Below are positions 11,754-25,200 of a stretch of DNA of 64,000 nt, piece by piece. The DNA is taken from positions 356,501 through 420,500 of the forward strand of contig CAJHZI010000684.1 of NCBI GenBank assembly GCA_905160935.1, given 5' to 3'. Below the pieces are notes generated by a model. That model ran no database searches and had not been told where the DNA came from. It saw only the letters and a program-made list of their open reading frames with translations. The position numbers and the translations under genes are program-made. This DNA is from Enchytraeus crypticus (Eukaryota > Annelida > Clitellata > Enchytraeida > Enchytraeidae). Each line of letters begins with the position of its first letter. Within the stretch, counting starts at the first letter, position 1.

Positions 11754-12554
11754 TTTGAAGGATTGTTCCAAACAAGTTTAGCTGTGTTAATCCGTTGTAC
11801 TTTTTGGCTCTATGGGCCATAGACTATATATGCATGTAAATTTAGCCTCAACATTTAACTCTATTTAGCCTAACATCATCGAAAACATTACATTTCTGTG
11901 TATATAAACATCTCGATTGAATAAATATATACCAAATTACTAAATAAGTAAATGAATAAACTGTAAATGAAAAACTTTCTTACTACTGCAAAGTCTAATC
12001 TGTTTGTTTGTCAAACGTTTGTAAGAGAATAGTGACATACCAGAGCTGTATGACACTGGGCTGCTGATCTATGGGCCTGTAGCTTACAGGTGCATGGTGC
12101 CTCAACCTCAGGCAGGCAATCAAAATGTACGCCTTAATTTGTAAATATAATATTAATGGAAAAGGAAATGTAATTTACACTTGTTGTCACTTTAAAAATT
12201 TAATTAATAAACAAAATATAGAAATGGTAATAATGAAGAATAAAATATTAAATAAACCTTAAATGCGCTAGTCATACATAAAGATATAAAATGTAATGCA
12301 TTAAAAACCTAAATAATTACTCATTCATTATAATTAGGCCTACTAATAATTCCCAATTACTAATCAATAGGAATAGTTAACAAATAACCTATTAACTACT
12401 GAATTGCTATTACAAGGATAGTACATGAGCCTGATTTGATAAAAGACCGAAAGAAGAGGAAAAGTTTGAGCACCACACCTGCCTGGCCTGCAAGTGTAGT
12501 AGTGCACACCTGTAGGTATGGAAGCCATTCACACTTGAGTTTAACTATAGGACA

Positions 12555-13220
12555 AGAGCTTCTGTACTACGTAGTACTATAGGGGTTGTACTACTGTAGT
12601 AGTATAGGGGTTGTACTACTGTAGTACTATAGGGGTTGTACTACTGTAGTACTATAGGGGTTGTACTACGTGGTACTATAGAGGTTGTACTGCTGTAGTA
12701 CTATAGGGGTTGTACTACTGTAGTAATATAGGGGTTGTACTACTGTAGTACTACAGGGGTTGTACTATGTAGTACTATAGGGGTTGTACTACTGTAGCAC
12801 TATAGGGGCTGTACTACGTAGTACTAGAGGGGTTGTACTACTGTAGTACTATAGGGGTTGTACTACTGTAGTACTACAGGGGTTGTACTACGTAGTACTA
12901 TAGGGGTTGTACTACTGTAGTACTATAGGGATTGTACTACTGTAGTACTACAGGGGTTGTACTACGTAGTACTATAGGGGTTGTACTATTGTAGCACTAT
13001 AGGGGCTGTACTACGTAGTACTATAGGGGTTGTACTACTGTAGTACTATAGGGGTTGTACTGTAGTACTACAGGGGTTGTACTACGTAGCTGCCTACTAA
13101 TAATTCTATACTAGTACTATAGGGGCTGTACTACTGTAGTACTATAGGGGTCGTACTACTGTAGTACTACAGGGGTTGTACTACGTAGTAATATAGGTGT
13201 TGTACTACTGTAGTACTATT
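12555..13220. repeat. 25-bp array GGGGTTGTACTACTGTAGTA
   Basis: About 26 copies. Each unit has the inverted repeat GTACTAC-TG-TAGTAC or, in variants, the perfect palindrome GTACTACGTAGTAC, so every unit can form a hairpin. Confidence 0.93.
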
Positions 13221-13264
13221 GAATCTTGATGTTGAGATGAAGCAACTATAGCAGGCATAGAAAT

Positions 13265-13272
13265 CTCTCTCC

Positions 13273-13314
<42 letters not shown>

Positions 13315-13387
13315 CTCTCTCTCTCTCTCTCATTCTCTCTCTCTCTCTCTCTCTCATGCATTCACTCTCTCGCTTTCTCTCATTCAC

Positions 13388-13421
<34 letters not shown>

Positions 13422-13475
13422 CTCGCTCACTGTCTCTCACTCATTCACTCACTCATTCACTCACTGTCCCCCCCC
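13265..13475. repeat. (CT)n and TCATTCAC tract
   Basis: Pyrimidine tract ending in CACTCATTCACTCACTG and a run of C. Confidence 0.93.
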
Positions 13476-13573
13476 CCTCTCTACATGGTTTCCTTTCTCG
13501 ATTGCTTTGTTTGTTATAGTTATTTCCTCCGTTCTTCTCTATGGTTATTAGTAATGGTTGCCTTTTGTTTTCT

Positions 13574-13806
13574 TCGTGTTGTGTCCGGGTTGTTTGAAGA
13601 ATAGTCGACCAATCGGTGACTGTACATGTCGTTGAAGGCTACCAAAGCACTAAGATACACACCGACGTCAGAAAGAGCATTCGTTTGGTGAGAGCCTAAA
13701 CTCCAAAAATTGCTACAAAATTTTCTAAATCCCGACCTTAGTTAAACTGGGATTAAAGGAAAAATGATGATGATGATGATGATGATTATTATTATTATTA
13801 TTATTA
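13574..13806 (+). mobile_element. SINE C copy with GAT then TTA tail
   Basis: Head to tail with a deletion before the end segment; tail (GAT)6 then (TTA)n. Confidence 0.82.
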
Positions 13807-14262
13807 TGTTTTATGCATGACGTATTCAAACTCAATGCAGCAATTTAGTCAACAACATGGATCTTATCAACCTAATTGAATTCTTTACTATCAATGATGA
13901 CTTATTGGTATTTGATCCATCTACTTAGATTTGCGGATTGCAGATGATGATTATGATGTTTTTGTTTTATGCATGATGTATTCAAACACAATGCAGAAAT
14001 TTAGTCTACAACATGGATCACATCAACCTAATTGATTCCTTTAATATCAATGATGACTTACTGATATTTGATCGATTCATTAGATTTGCTGATTGTAGTC
14101 AGTTATTATAAAAGATTGATAAATATTGAAGAAGTCATATTAATGTTCTGCCATCTGTCGAATGCTCGCAGCGACAGTCATACTGTCTACGCTAAGTTGC
14201 CTAACAAGTGAAGCAACAATCTGGATTAACGCATACGCTAAATATAAAAAAAGAGACAGTCA

Positions 14263-14393
14263 TGACGTCAGACTCACTTTCCCCTGGCGAATGACTGTGT
14301 TATTACTTTATTGATCTGCTCTAGCGGCTTCTAGGCAGCATTTGCCGGCGCGCATAACCCAACACAAGCTGTATAATCAGAGCTCTATAAATA
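14263..14393. promoter_or_regulatory. Possible core promoter: CRE-like site and TATA box
   Basis: A perfect TGACGTCA at 14263-14270 and TATAAATA at 14386-14393, with a short GC-rich patch (CCGGCGCGCA) between. It lies between the two divergent start codons, 3 kb from one and 3.6 kb from the other. Motif evidence only. Confidence 0.3.
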
Positions 14394-14901
14394 GAGATAG
14401 ACTGGTTAGGTCTTACTTCATGAGGTATTTGCTCAATGTATTGGACGAATAGATGTTGCGTTAGTATATAAATGTAGTAAATGTATAAATGTAGTAAATG
14501 ATTAGCTAAATGTTTGACTAAATGATAGTCTAAATTTTTGAATACTGCTAAACGATTTACTGGATAAATGAAAGATTAAACTAAGCTTAAAGTAAGCAAT
14601 CAGTCAGTTAATTAGGAAATGCTACCATAGACGGTATATAAGTGACACAAAAGTGCTCTAAGTCCTCTAATGACAAAATTCACGCATTATTTCAGTTGAA
14701 GCGCTTTCTGATCAACGAAACATTATCATTGACACATTGGCACCATGGATAGTATTCCGACTACTCACTAGCAAGTGCAGGGTTCAAATCCCTGACTAAC
14801 CCATCCCTGATTACTGTACCTCTCAGAGATAACTGAAAGCAACGATGATTTATTATAAGTTATAAGAACTGTCCTGTTTTGTGTGGCCTTAAAATTAAAG
14901 T

Positions 14902-15085
14902 AAACGTGCACGTATTATAGTGAAACGATCAACTATGTTGATATTTATAATTTCTAATACTACATGTTTAAACCGTTAGGTAATTTAGACCATTTTCCGT
15001 ATAACCAGTCCAGTGAATGTCCGGGATTTTACTCCCAGATCAGCGCGGCTGGGATTGGATTCGAACTCTCGAGTTAAACGAGTTG
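14902..15085 (-). mobile_element. SINE B copy, 5' truncated
   Basis: Tail through B-box present; a small GGATT duplication in the B-box region; intergenic. Confidence 0.82.
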
Positions 15086-16269
15086 AGTTACTTAAACAAG
15101 CAACTGTACTTTCTGCGTTCCGACTCAGTATTTGTTATGTTGTATTTAAAAAAAGATTAATTCTATATGAACTAACCTTCCTGGCTGGAGAGCAGACACT
15201 TGTTAAATTCGGTAGGATTTGCAGAAGTGCAATTGATGATACTGCTCGATAAATACGACTGCAGCTGAGTTGACGCAGCGATGATAAACTGTAGACTGGA
15301 TTTTAATGCACTTAATGCAATTTTGCGTCGTTCACTAATTCAATATAGACTTCAGTACGTAGATATCGCTTGCGAAATCACAGAAATCGTGTAGGCATAA
15401 TAGCCAATTTTATGTAGGAAATATATCTGTCATTCTGCACGATAATGTAGGCGAGAGGCACTTTGGATTTTATGCACGAATCTGGTTAATTATACAAATT
15501 AGATCGTTTCATTTTGTCCTAAGGTGATTTTTATAAGGTGATTTTTTACTTTATTTTTATATTTCCGTTAGGTTTATATTTTATTAGGTGTTTACGAATA
15601 CTGTTATAGTTGCATTCTTATAAAGATTTCGCTAGGCGAAATGTAAGTATTTAACAGTAGAATTTGCTTAGTTATTACTGAGTTTATTAAAGGACTAATT
15701 GTAAGTAAATACGCGCAACTTAATAGATTATATGTTTGATTAGCTCAAATAATTAACTTAGGTGTCTATTAAGGAAATTTTATCTTTCAACAATATATGT
15801 AGTATTACTAACATCGTTTAGCTAAGGCGGTGTTATTGCGCTATTACTATAGAGCGGTAATTTTTAGATACATAGAAGGAAATCGCGATGTGCCGATAAA
15901 AACCATGTGCTACTTAAAATGATTTAATATCAGAGTATCAGAGGCTGATTTCTAATTTTATAATATTGGTTTTGGGCATATTCTGTACAATAAGTCACAT
16001 TAAATACAGCAAATTTACTGCCTAAAATTAATTTAATTTAGTACAGTTTGCTAACTTTAATACCTCGAAAATGACGCTTTCTATTTGTGCTTAAATTAAA
16101 TACTTGCTTGCTTTATGTATACCAACTTCATTTAAGTGTAGTTTTAGGAAATACGCGGTACCTTTTATTACCTTTTATTTCAATAATGCAATTGCTAATT
16201 AGCATCATGTGAGGTTGCAGTATTTAAGCTTGATAGTGTACTACAAATGCCATTGTAAATAACCTCTGA

Positions 16270-16400
16270 CTCACGAAACTATGTTGCTCATTGGTTAGCG
16301 AGTGAAGACGCTGATGTTGAAGTGCTTGCTCAGGGGACTTGTAGTTCAAATCCCAAAGGATGATTGTAAAATCCCGGACTGACAATGATCGTATTCATCC
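16270..16400 (+). repeat. tRNA-like repeat before a SINE D tail
   Basis: CTCATTGGTTAGCGAGTGAA and GTAGTTCAAATCCCAAAGG look like pol III boxes; followed by (ATA)n. A similar box (AGGGTTCAAATCCCTGAC) is at 14780. Confidence 0.45.
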
Positions 16401-16404
16401 CCTT

Positions 16405-16408
16405 TCAG

Positions 16409-16445
<37 letters not shown>

Positions 16446-16495
16446 GGTTTAACGTCCGTTTCCCCATACAAGGAAGATGTCAGTGACGTCATCCT
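16405..16495 (-). mobile_element. SINE D tail with (ATA)n
   Basis: (ATA)n then AAAGGTTTAACGTCCGTTTC and GAAGATGTCAGTGACGTC; intergenic. Confidence 0.72.
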
Positions 16496-17548
16496 TCAAT
16501 CGATAATATCCTTCAATCGATTAAATATTAGCACTGTTTGAGTTACCGGGTGACTTTGATGGAAATGTAGGAATCTAACCATTTATTAAATGTATATTAC
16601 TCCACTGTATGAAAAGGCTTGGGGCTGGTGACATCACCGTTGAGTTAATGACTATCTCCAATGTGATAAACTCTACTAATAATCGGGATGAGCTACAAGC
16701 CGCACGTGCAGCTAAAGATTCGAACTGTGAACGTCGAGCTCTACTGTGAACGTCGGTAACCTCCATTCCACAAGTACCCTTCCTCGGACTGAACTCCCGG
16801 ATTTTGTCTTGCACCCTTTTTGGACTCCACACTCTGCTCATCGGATTAGATTTAGTACCATAATGTTCAATGTTGTCTTATATTTTGGTCCTAATAAAAG
16901 TGTTACTTGACATCTTGGGTGGTACATACCTCCTTCTGCCCCCCCCCCTCTTTGCCACTGCTCGAAACTACTATCGACATTGATTAGTTCTGAATTTCAC
17001 TTAGCTCATATCAAACAACGCGCTATGTAACACAAAACGTTTTTATATTGAATTTAATTACTGAATAAAATGGTGTTTTAAAACCACAGCTTTGTGTATT
17101 ATTGCAGCAGAAATGTTTTGTTGCTGCATTGTGTAGAGAGCTATAGGAGCAGATAAAGCCCATCAGTGGTATGTCGAACATCTGGTTCATGTTGACGCAA
17201 GGCTTGATTAACCGAGTGTAGAGATCAATAGTGTCGCATTGATTGGATTCTGCACGGATATAATTCATTTTCTAGCCTCACAATTTAATTTATAAGAATA
17301 ATAAATCGTCTACGTCTACGGTCTGCTCATGCTAATGCTGAGCTGTGTTCTAAACAACGTTATTCTTCGTTTAAACCTAGAGATATAACGTTACCGTTAT
17401 GTAGTTCAGCGAGAAATTGTCCTTGTTTACAACTAAATGCCGATGGCTTTTCTCAACTTTTTATACTAACGGGAAATAAACTAATGTTTTGGTCAGTATT
17501 GATGAATAGCGAACATCGTTATATAACATAGTAACAAAGTGGTAGAAG

Positions 17549-17649
17549 TAGTGGATTGACTGATGATATGCTGTGGGATAGAGAGAAGTTGCAAAGGTCT
17601 ATTCGTATCCCGACCCTAGTCAAACAGGGATTCAAGGGAAGATGATGAT
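17549..17649 (+). mobile_element. SINE C 3' third
   Basis: GGATTGACTGATGATATGCT through the end; 350 bases upstream of the MADD start codon. Confidence 0.78.
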
Positions 17650-17996
17650 AAATTTATTTAATTTATATTCAACTTCAATTAATATATAACAAAAGATGAA
17701 CAAAGAAGTGGGCATAATTTTATCACACTTACAATGGGAACATGACCAAATTAAAATTCACTATATTTGACTAACTCTATTTTCCTTTGTAGATTAATTT
17801 TGTGTTGAAATAAATCGTACTTCATATTACAATGAACACACTGAAGTAGACGTAATACTGCAGTAAACAAAACCATGACCTTCTACGCAACAAACCAGGA
17901 AGAAATCTACTCGAACATAGGTCAATTTCTACAATTAAAATAATTTATTTCAATATATTTCTGAAATAAAATCGGATAATCGTTGGTGGTACAGAA

Positions 17997-18631
17997 ATGG
18001 CTTACGACTATCAGAAGAAATACTTCTGTCCACGGCTGTTGGATTACGTAATGATCGTGGGGTCCAGACATCCCAATAGAAACAACTCCGTCGCTCAGAC
18101 ACCAGAGTTGCTCCGTAGATATCCCCTCGAGGATCACAAGGACTTCCCACTTCCACCGGACGTCGTCTTTTTCTGCCAGCCCGAAGGATGCATCAGCGTC
18201 GGTCCAAAAAGAACGAGTCTCCGAGAATCGACCTCTTTTGTATTCATGCTAACAGAGAAAGACACCGGTCGGACTCGATACGGGATTTGTATAAATTTTT
18301 ACCGCCCGTTTGAAAGACGATCAGGGGGAGGTAGTTCCCCTGGGGGGCCTCGACGCTCCCCCCGCCCCTCTCAGAGCTCGGAGGCGGCTGAGGGCTCCCT
18401 CAGGCCCCCGTCTCAGAGCGAAGACGGGAGATTGACGACCCCGCGATCAAGTCGTCGTCTGAAGACGTCGGGCAGGCTGCGCAACAACACCCTGACGTCT
18501 CTGTGCATCCTCAGTCATCACCCATTCTTCTCCACCTTCAGAGAGTGTTTGCTCGTTCTCAGGCGCTTCATCGACGCGTGTACTGAGAGGTCTGCCAGCA
18601 AGAGAGTGGGCGGGTCAAGAGCTGGGTCGAG
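17997..18631 (+). CDS. MADD: MADD exon 1 (start codon, u-DENN)
   Basis: Residues 1-212. The start context AGAAATGG is good and the protein begins [17 protein letters not shown], matching the family N terminus. Carries the u-DENN signature [14 protein letters not shown] and [11 protein letters not shown], then a Ser/Pro/Gly-rich insert (about 105-155) before [19 protein letters not shown]. Donor TCGAG|GTGTGTGAG leaves two bases of an Arg codon. A CT-rich array begins within about 15 bases of the donor. A CAG stands two bases before the ATG, so a 5' UTR exon or trans-splice acceptor may precede it. Confidence 0.93.
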
Positions 18632-18680
18632 GTGTGTGAGCGAGTCTCTCTGTCTCTGTCTGTCTCTCTCTGTCTCTCTG

Positions 18681-18724
<44 letters not shown>

Positions 18725-20533
18725 GTTTTCTGTGAAATGTTAGGTCCGTGGTAGATATTCATACTCAGAATATGCAACCTAATCCATTCCGAAGAGGTTA
18801 TGCGTAATCAATGTGTTATGTAGAATATATAGCCTATAGCTTGGCGAAAATACTGTAGGTATATACACCATATACCTACAGTTAGCAAAAGCGTTTGCAT
18901 GACAAACATTTCCAAGCACAATATGCAGAATACTGGCACGTTGCTTAATTGAATGAAATAAGATAACAAAATCAATGAAATTAATGTAAAAGTTGATTAG
19001 GAGCAAATCAATATGATATTATCTTATCTCTAGATATGTAATTGAAAGAAATGAGTCAACGAGTGCTAAGCTATCTTCCAGATATTCACTGAAAATACAT
19101 CCACGTTCCTGCATTTTACTTTTTCTATCGCCTCGGTCTTTTCTCGTATTGCTTAAACTAGAATCTGTCTGAATGTTTTTTAAATTAGAAATATACATGT
19201 ATGTATGTGCGGGTAGCAAGCTGATAACAAGCTGGTAGCAAGCTAGTAGCAAGCTGGTAGCAAGCTAGTAGCAAGCTGGTAGCAAGCTAGTAGTAAGCTG
19301 GTAGCAAGCTAGTAGCAAGCTGGTAGCAAGCTAGTAGCAAGCTGGTAGCAAGCTAGTAGCAAGCTGGTAGCAAGCTAGTAGCAAGCTGGTAGCAAGCTAG
19401 TAGCAAGCTGGTAGCAAGCTAGTAGCAAGCTGGTAGCAAGCTAGTAGCAAGCTGGTAGCAAGCTAGTAGCAAACTGGTAGCAAGCTGGTAGCAAGCTAGT
19501 AGCAAGCTGGTAGCAAGCTGGTAGCAAGCTAGTAGCAAGCTGGTAGCAAGCTGGTAGCAAGCTAGTAGCAAACTGGTAGCAAGCTAGTAGCAAGCTGGTA
19601 GCAAGCTAGTAGCAAACTGGTAGCAAGCTGGTAGCAAGCTAGTAGCAAACTGGTAGCAAGCTGGTAGCAAGCTAGTAGCAAACTAGTAGCAAGCTAGTAG
19701 CAAGCTGGCAGCAAACTAGTAGCAAACTGGTAGCAAGCTAGTAGCGAGCTAGTAGCAAGCTGGTAGCAAGCTGGTAGCAAGCTGGTGGCACACTAGTAGC
19801 AAGCTAGTAGCAAACTAGTATCAAGCTAGTAGCAAGCTAGTAGCAAGCTGGTAGCAAGCTAGTAGCAAGTTAGTAGCAAGCTGTTAGCAAGCTAGTAGCA
19901 AAGTTGACCAAAACTTAGTCATTTAGTGAGATATTAGCTACAGCTGCCCTCATTTTATTCAATGTGATTCTGCTGTGGAAACGTAGGCATTATCTTTTTA
20001 TCTTGCTGCTTCAGAAACTGTGTTGTTGCCTCAAACATTGTGTTGCTACCTCAAGCATTGTGTTGCTGCCTCAAGCATCGTGTCACTGCTTCAAGCATTG
20101 TGTTGCTGCCTCAAGCATTGTGAGAATTATCGATGTTTTGCACGGCTTTTAATTAATCGTAGCAAATTCTTTCTCATCGGCTCTTCGCTACGTCCACTGG
20201 TTTTATATGCTGAACCAGGCTTTAGAAATCAAGTCTTTCCTGCGTAAATACCGCTTGTCCTCTCTCTCTTTTCTCTCTCTCTCTCTCTCTCTCTCTACCA
20301 GTATGTCTCTATTTGTCCTCTCTCTCTTCTCTCCTTCTCTCTCTCTCTCTACCATTATGTCTTTATTTGTCTTCTCTATCTCTCTTCTCTCTCTCTTTCT
20401 CTCTTTCTCTTTCTCTTTGCCAGTATGTCTTTATTTGTGCTCCCTCTTTCTCTATCTCTTTCAACTACTATGCCTGCATGCCTGTCTCTCATTTTTATTT
20501 CTTTCTTTCCTAACTTTCTCCCTTTCTTTCTCC

Positions 20534-20571
<38 letters not shown>

Positions 20572-22254
20572 GCATCTTTCTGTATGTCACTCTATTTGTC
20601 TTTGGCTCTCTGTCTTTCTCTATCTCTATCTCTCGCTCTCACTCTAATGCATTTAAATTATGGTATATATATAAAACTACAACATTTCGGTACAAATTTT
20701 AACATCAGTCAGCTTTCACACTCTCTCTATCTCCCTCTTTAATACAAAATAGCGAATCGTATATCAACGTAAAACCGTTTTTCAAACTAATTTCTCATAG
20801 AGATCTTTCGGAACAAGTGTCGTGTCACTACCCGCTATTTCACTCTCACTATCGCGCCATTGCCTACTCTAGGAACAAATGAATCTTGCTGCTGATAGCA
20901 ATGTTGTTATTTTGTTATTAGGAACACTGTATGAAGTGTTGACGCCGATGATAGCAATGTTGTTATTTTGTTATTAGGAACACTGTATGATGTGTTAAAA
21001 CTGACAATAACAATGTTGTTATTTTGTTATTAGGAACACTGTATGATGTGTTAAAACTGACAATAACAATGTTGTTATTTTGTTATTAGAGACACTGTAT
21101 GGTTTAACATTGTTGATGGTAACAACATTGTTATTTTGTTATTAGGGACACTGTATGGCGTGTTAACACTGCTGATGATAGCAATGTTGCTATTTTGTTA
21201 TTAGGGACACTGTGTGGCGTGTTAACAGTGTTAATGTTGTTATTTTGTTATTAGGGACACTGTGTGGCGTGTTAACAGTGTTAACGTTATTTTGTTATTA
21301 GGGACACTGTATGGCGTGTTAACAGTGTTAACGTTGTTATTTTGTTATCAGGGACACTGTGTGGGGTGTTATGACTGGACTGATAACAGACAGCTGTCCC
21401 AATGTCGTCATGCATGACGTCAGAGACATAGAGACCTGGATACTACGTCTGCTCAGCGCTCCAGTGCCTGTGCCTGGAAAAACCAGAGTGGAGGTAAAAT
21501 AGTCCCGCACTTCTCCATGTTATTTTTACAATTTAGTTCATTAAGTTTAATTGTTACACTGAAGGTTAAAAGAAGTCTTATTATATTTATCATATCATGA
21601 CTATAGTATAGCTGTGTCCAAGGTGGTGATACATTTTTTAATTTTTTTATGATATTTTTATTGATGGTATCGTTTTAGGGCACTAAGATATTTGTGGTGA
21701 TATATTTGATGCTAGTATTGTAGTTAGTGTCAATAGATTTATCACAGACGCTTTGAATGTAATAAAAGGTACGTAAATCTTGTATCAGAGCTTGCTGCCG
21801 ATTGGCACTATCTATAGCAAAGATATGATTAACCATGGAAAGGATTAATAATAACCTGCGAAGAACCTGTAAAGCGGTCTCGAAATCCGGACACCGGCCA
21901 TGACACCGCTATATAAATTGTCGTAGGCTATTATTATTGTTATTACTGTCAACTTTCACTGGTATAATATTAGTTAATACTAATGTTAACACTCTCATGT
22001 TAACTTATATTGCTAATAACATTTACTGTTAGCCTGTTAACTCTGCACAGCTGACCATCCTACCACCCAGCCTGCACGCTCCCATGCTGTTCGCTATGCC
22101 TGATCACACCCGCTTCTCTCTCGTCGACTTTCCTCTACACCTTCCACTAGAGCTGCTCGGCGTGGACACCTGCCTCAAGGTACTCACCTGCATCATGCTC
22201 GAGCACAAGGTCAGCCTTCTCCTTCTTCATATCTAATGTTTAATAATAATAGTA

Positions 22255-22288
<34 letters not shown>

Positions 22289-25200
22289 TGATGATGATGA
22301 TGATGATGATGATAATAATAATAATAACAAAAATAATAATAATAATGATGATGATAATGATGATGACGATGATGATGATGATAATAATAATGATGATAAT
22401 AATAATAATAATAATAATAGTAATAATAATAATATTAATAATAGTAATAATAATAATAATAAAGGTTTAACGTTCGTTTCCTCATACAATAATGATGTCA
22501 GGGACTTCCCTCATCAGATATCACTATAAATCGATTCACCCCAAACTATCTGAAGAAATATATGATGAAGAGAAAGAAAAAGATCCTAAACGGTGCCGGT
22601 CCGGTAATCAAAAATGCTGTTAACATGCAATATAGTATATCCCCTTTTGTGTCCGGGTTGTTTGAAGAATAGACCAACCGGTGACTGTTCTTTTCCTAGT
22701 AGGCGACTAAAGCACTGAGATACAAACTTGCGTCGGAAAGGGCATTCGGTTTGTGAGCGCCTGTGCTCTAGAAATTTCGACAAAATGTTATAAAAAGAAT
22801 AGAAGAGATTATAGGAAGATTGACTGACTGTTTGGTAGGCCTATGGGACTGAGTGAGTGGAAAAGTGCTATTCGTATCCCGACCCTGGTTTAACTGTGGT
22901 TCAATGGAAGAAGATGATGATGTTGAATAGAGCAAATCATGCAAAGGCATTCTATACATTACAGTAATTACAGTAAAACAAGCAGTATACAATAAGATGT
23001 GCAAAATAACAAGCTCCATAATATAAAAAATCGTATACGTAACATAGCTTAAATGTCAAAATCTCAGAGATATTAAAATGGTTAGCGAGTAGAATTTACA
23101 GGAAAGAAGTATTCTAACTTTTATATTCTTAACTAAAGTTCTGATTTTTTAATTAAAATTTCTTTTTCTACTATTAAGTGTATTAAACGTTTGAACATAG
23201 AATATAATATAATATAAAAATTATTATAAATATTATTAGAATATATAAAATAATATAATATACTATTTCTAATTTTAAAGAATGCATTGGAGTACATATC
23301 AGGCAATGTATATGAGTGTACATCTACGGTAAAGGTTATTAAATAAAAATCGTAAAGGTTATATACAGTAAAGGGTAGCAGTTATTAAAGTAATTTATTT
23401 AAAATATATTAATAATATATATAATAATAATAATATATATATATAATAAATAATATATATTTATAATATATATTAGTTACTGGCTATAAAATATATTAAA
23501 GCTATTAAATACATTACTGCTATTACGTGTATAAAGCTCTTAAATGTTGGTGCTCTTTCTTTCTTTTGTCCTTGAAGCGACTCAAATTTCTATTTTATAA
23601 GTTGAACATCTACAAATGGAACCCAATTTCGCCATCATTTATACTATTGCACCATAAATTCTACTATTATATATGTAAAAAAGCTGGCAACGCTAATGTT
23701 AACGTCGGATATAAAGATATTAAGAAAATATATTCGTGCTGCTCGCATATTAAGTCTAATCATAAAACTAAGTTTTTAATTTTAGTTCTTGTATCATTAG
23801 ATACCAGTGACCATCTAATAAAATGTCATAATAGGCCTAATCCTTTATAATTCCTTTGTCATTATATTTTTGGTGTTTTAGTATTCTCCTAACTTACATT
23901 CTTTCCCACGTTATTACCGAGCATGCTGCTGATTTTTATATGCTGAAGTGATGATTAAAATGGCGTAAGAAGAATCAAATCGAAAATGACGACTGTTAAT
24001 TTTTAATTAATAAAGTATACAATTCAATAAAAATTGCAAATACATGTATATCGGGGATATACATGTATTATTAACGGGTATTATTAATTATGAGATAATT
24101 AATTTTTATCAGAGTTTATATTTTAAATGAATGCAACTATAACTGCTTTTTGTTTTTTGCTTATTTATTTTTGTAACATTAATTTTCGTGCTATCTATTC
24201 ATCATCATCATCTTCTTCCCTTCTACTCCCAGCTTAAATAGGGTCGGGATTACAAAATTTGTAGCAATTTCTGGAGCCTAGGCGCTCACCATCCATCCGA
24301 ATGCTCTTTCGGACGTAGGTTTGGATCTTAGAGCTTTGTCGCTCCTTACGACACGTTCAGCCCACGGTAGGTCTATTCGTCAGCAAATTTTCTTACCATC
24401 TATTACAGATAATAATCCAATCACGTGATTACAATGCTCTGACTATGAGTGTGATGGCCTTGGTTTCGATGCTGTATCCTCTCGAGTACATGTTCCCCAT
24501 CATACCACTTCTGCCAACCTGTATGAGCTCTGCCGAACAGGTTTCGCTTTATTTCATTACATTTATTTCTTTATTTCTATTTATTGATAAAACCAAAACG
24601 ATTTTAAGATCATGTACAGTTCACATAAATGTAAATATAACGTAAATGTTAGAAAAATTACAATCATTTGATTTAATTGTACGAAAAAGGATCTTTAAAC
24701 GAAAATGATTTAGTGAGTTGTAATTCCTATTATTCAAAAGTTTAAATTTGAAAATGTAAACTTCGCCATGTTGTCAAGACACGACTATTTTCTCTCTTTC
24801 TTATTGCACTGCCTACTGGCAGGTCCGTGGTTTATAATGCCTCCACCCATCTCTATCTTCCGTTTTCGTCTTCATGTCCACATATGAGTGGGTCTTTAAA
24901 TCATATATGGCATTCCTTATTGACATACCATTATTATCTACCACTATTTTACTTAATAGGAATAAAAAGTATGATTTGGTACTTCTTTCGTAGTAAAGAT
25001 CTAAGTGAATCATAAGATAATAGCAAATATAAATAGAAGGTTAATATTGTTTATTTGATCAAATGTTCTTATAGAATTTACATTAAGTTGTGGTATTTGT
25101 AATCTTACTTTGCTTATTACGCTTACTATTGTTGATGATAAAAACACGGTGATTATACAGGAAGTATCAACATGTTTTATTGATGGTGTTTTTGATACTT

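Larger units (their letters stand above)
11286..17996. other. Divergent intergenic region
   Basis: Between the two start codons. Holds the arrays and SINEs listed, plus a diverged repeat-like block at 16550-16830. The remaining AT-rich stretches (11750-12550, 13810-14250, 15090-16270, 16840-17545) show no exon, RNA gene or named repeat that I can support. First noncoding exons and promoters of both genes should lie here. Confidence 0.7.

Noticed and set aside
16575-16841. 88-codon minus-strand frame
   Set aside because: No recognisable domain; the surrounding block looks like a decayed tRNA-type repeat.
19205-19905. CRISPR-like repetition
   Set aside because: Contiguous short units with no unique spacers, in a eukaryotic intron; the same holds for the other arrays.
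22211-22529. Poly-Asn/Asp and poly-Leu/Ser frames
   Set aside because: Products of the AAT/GAT microsatellite.
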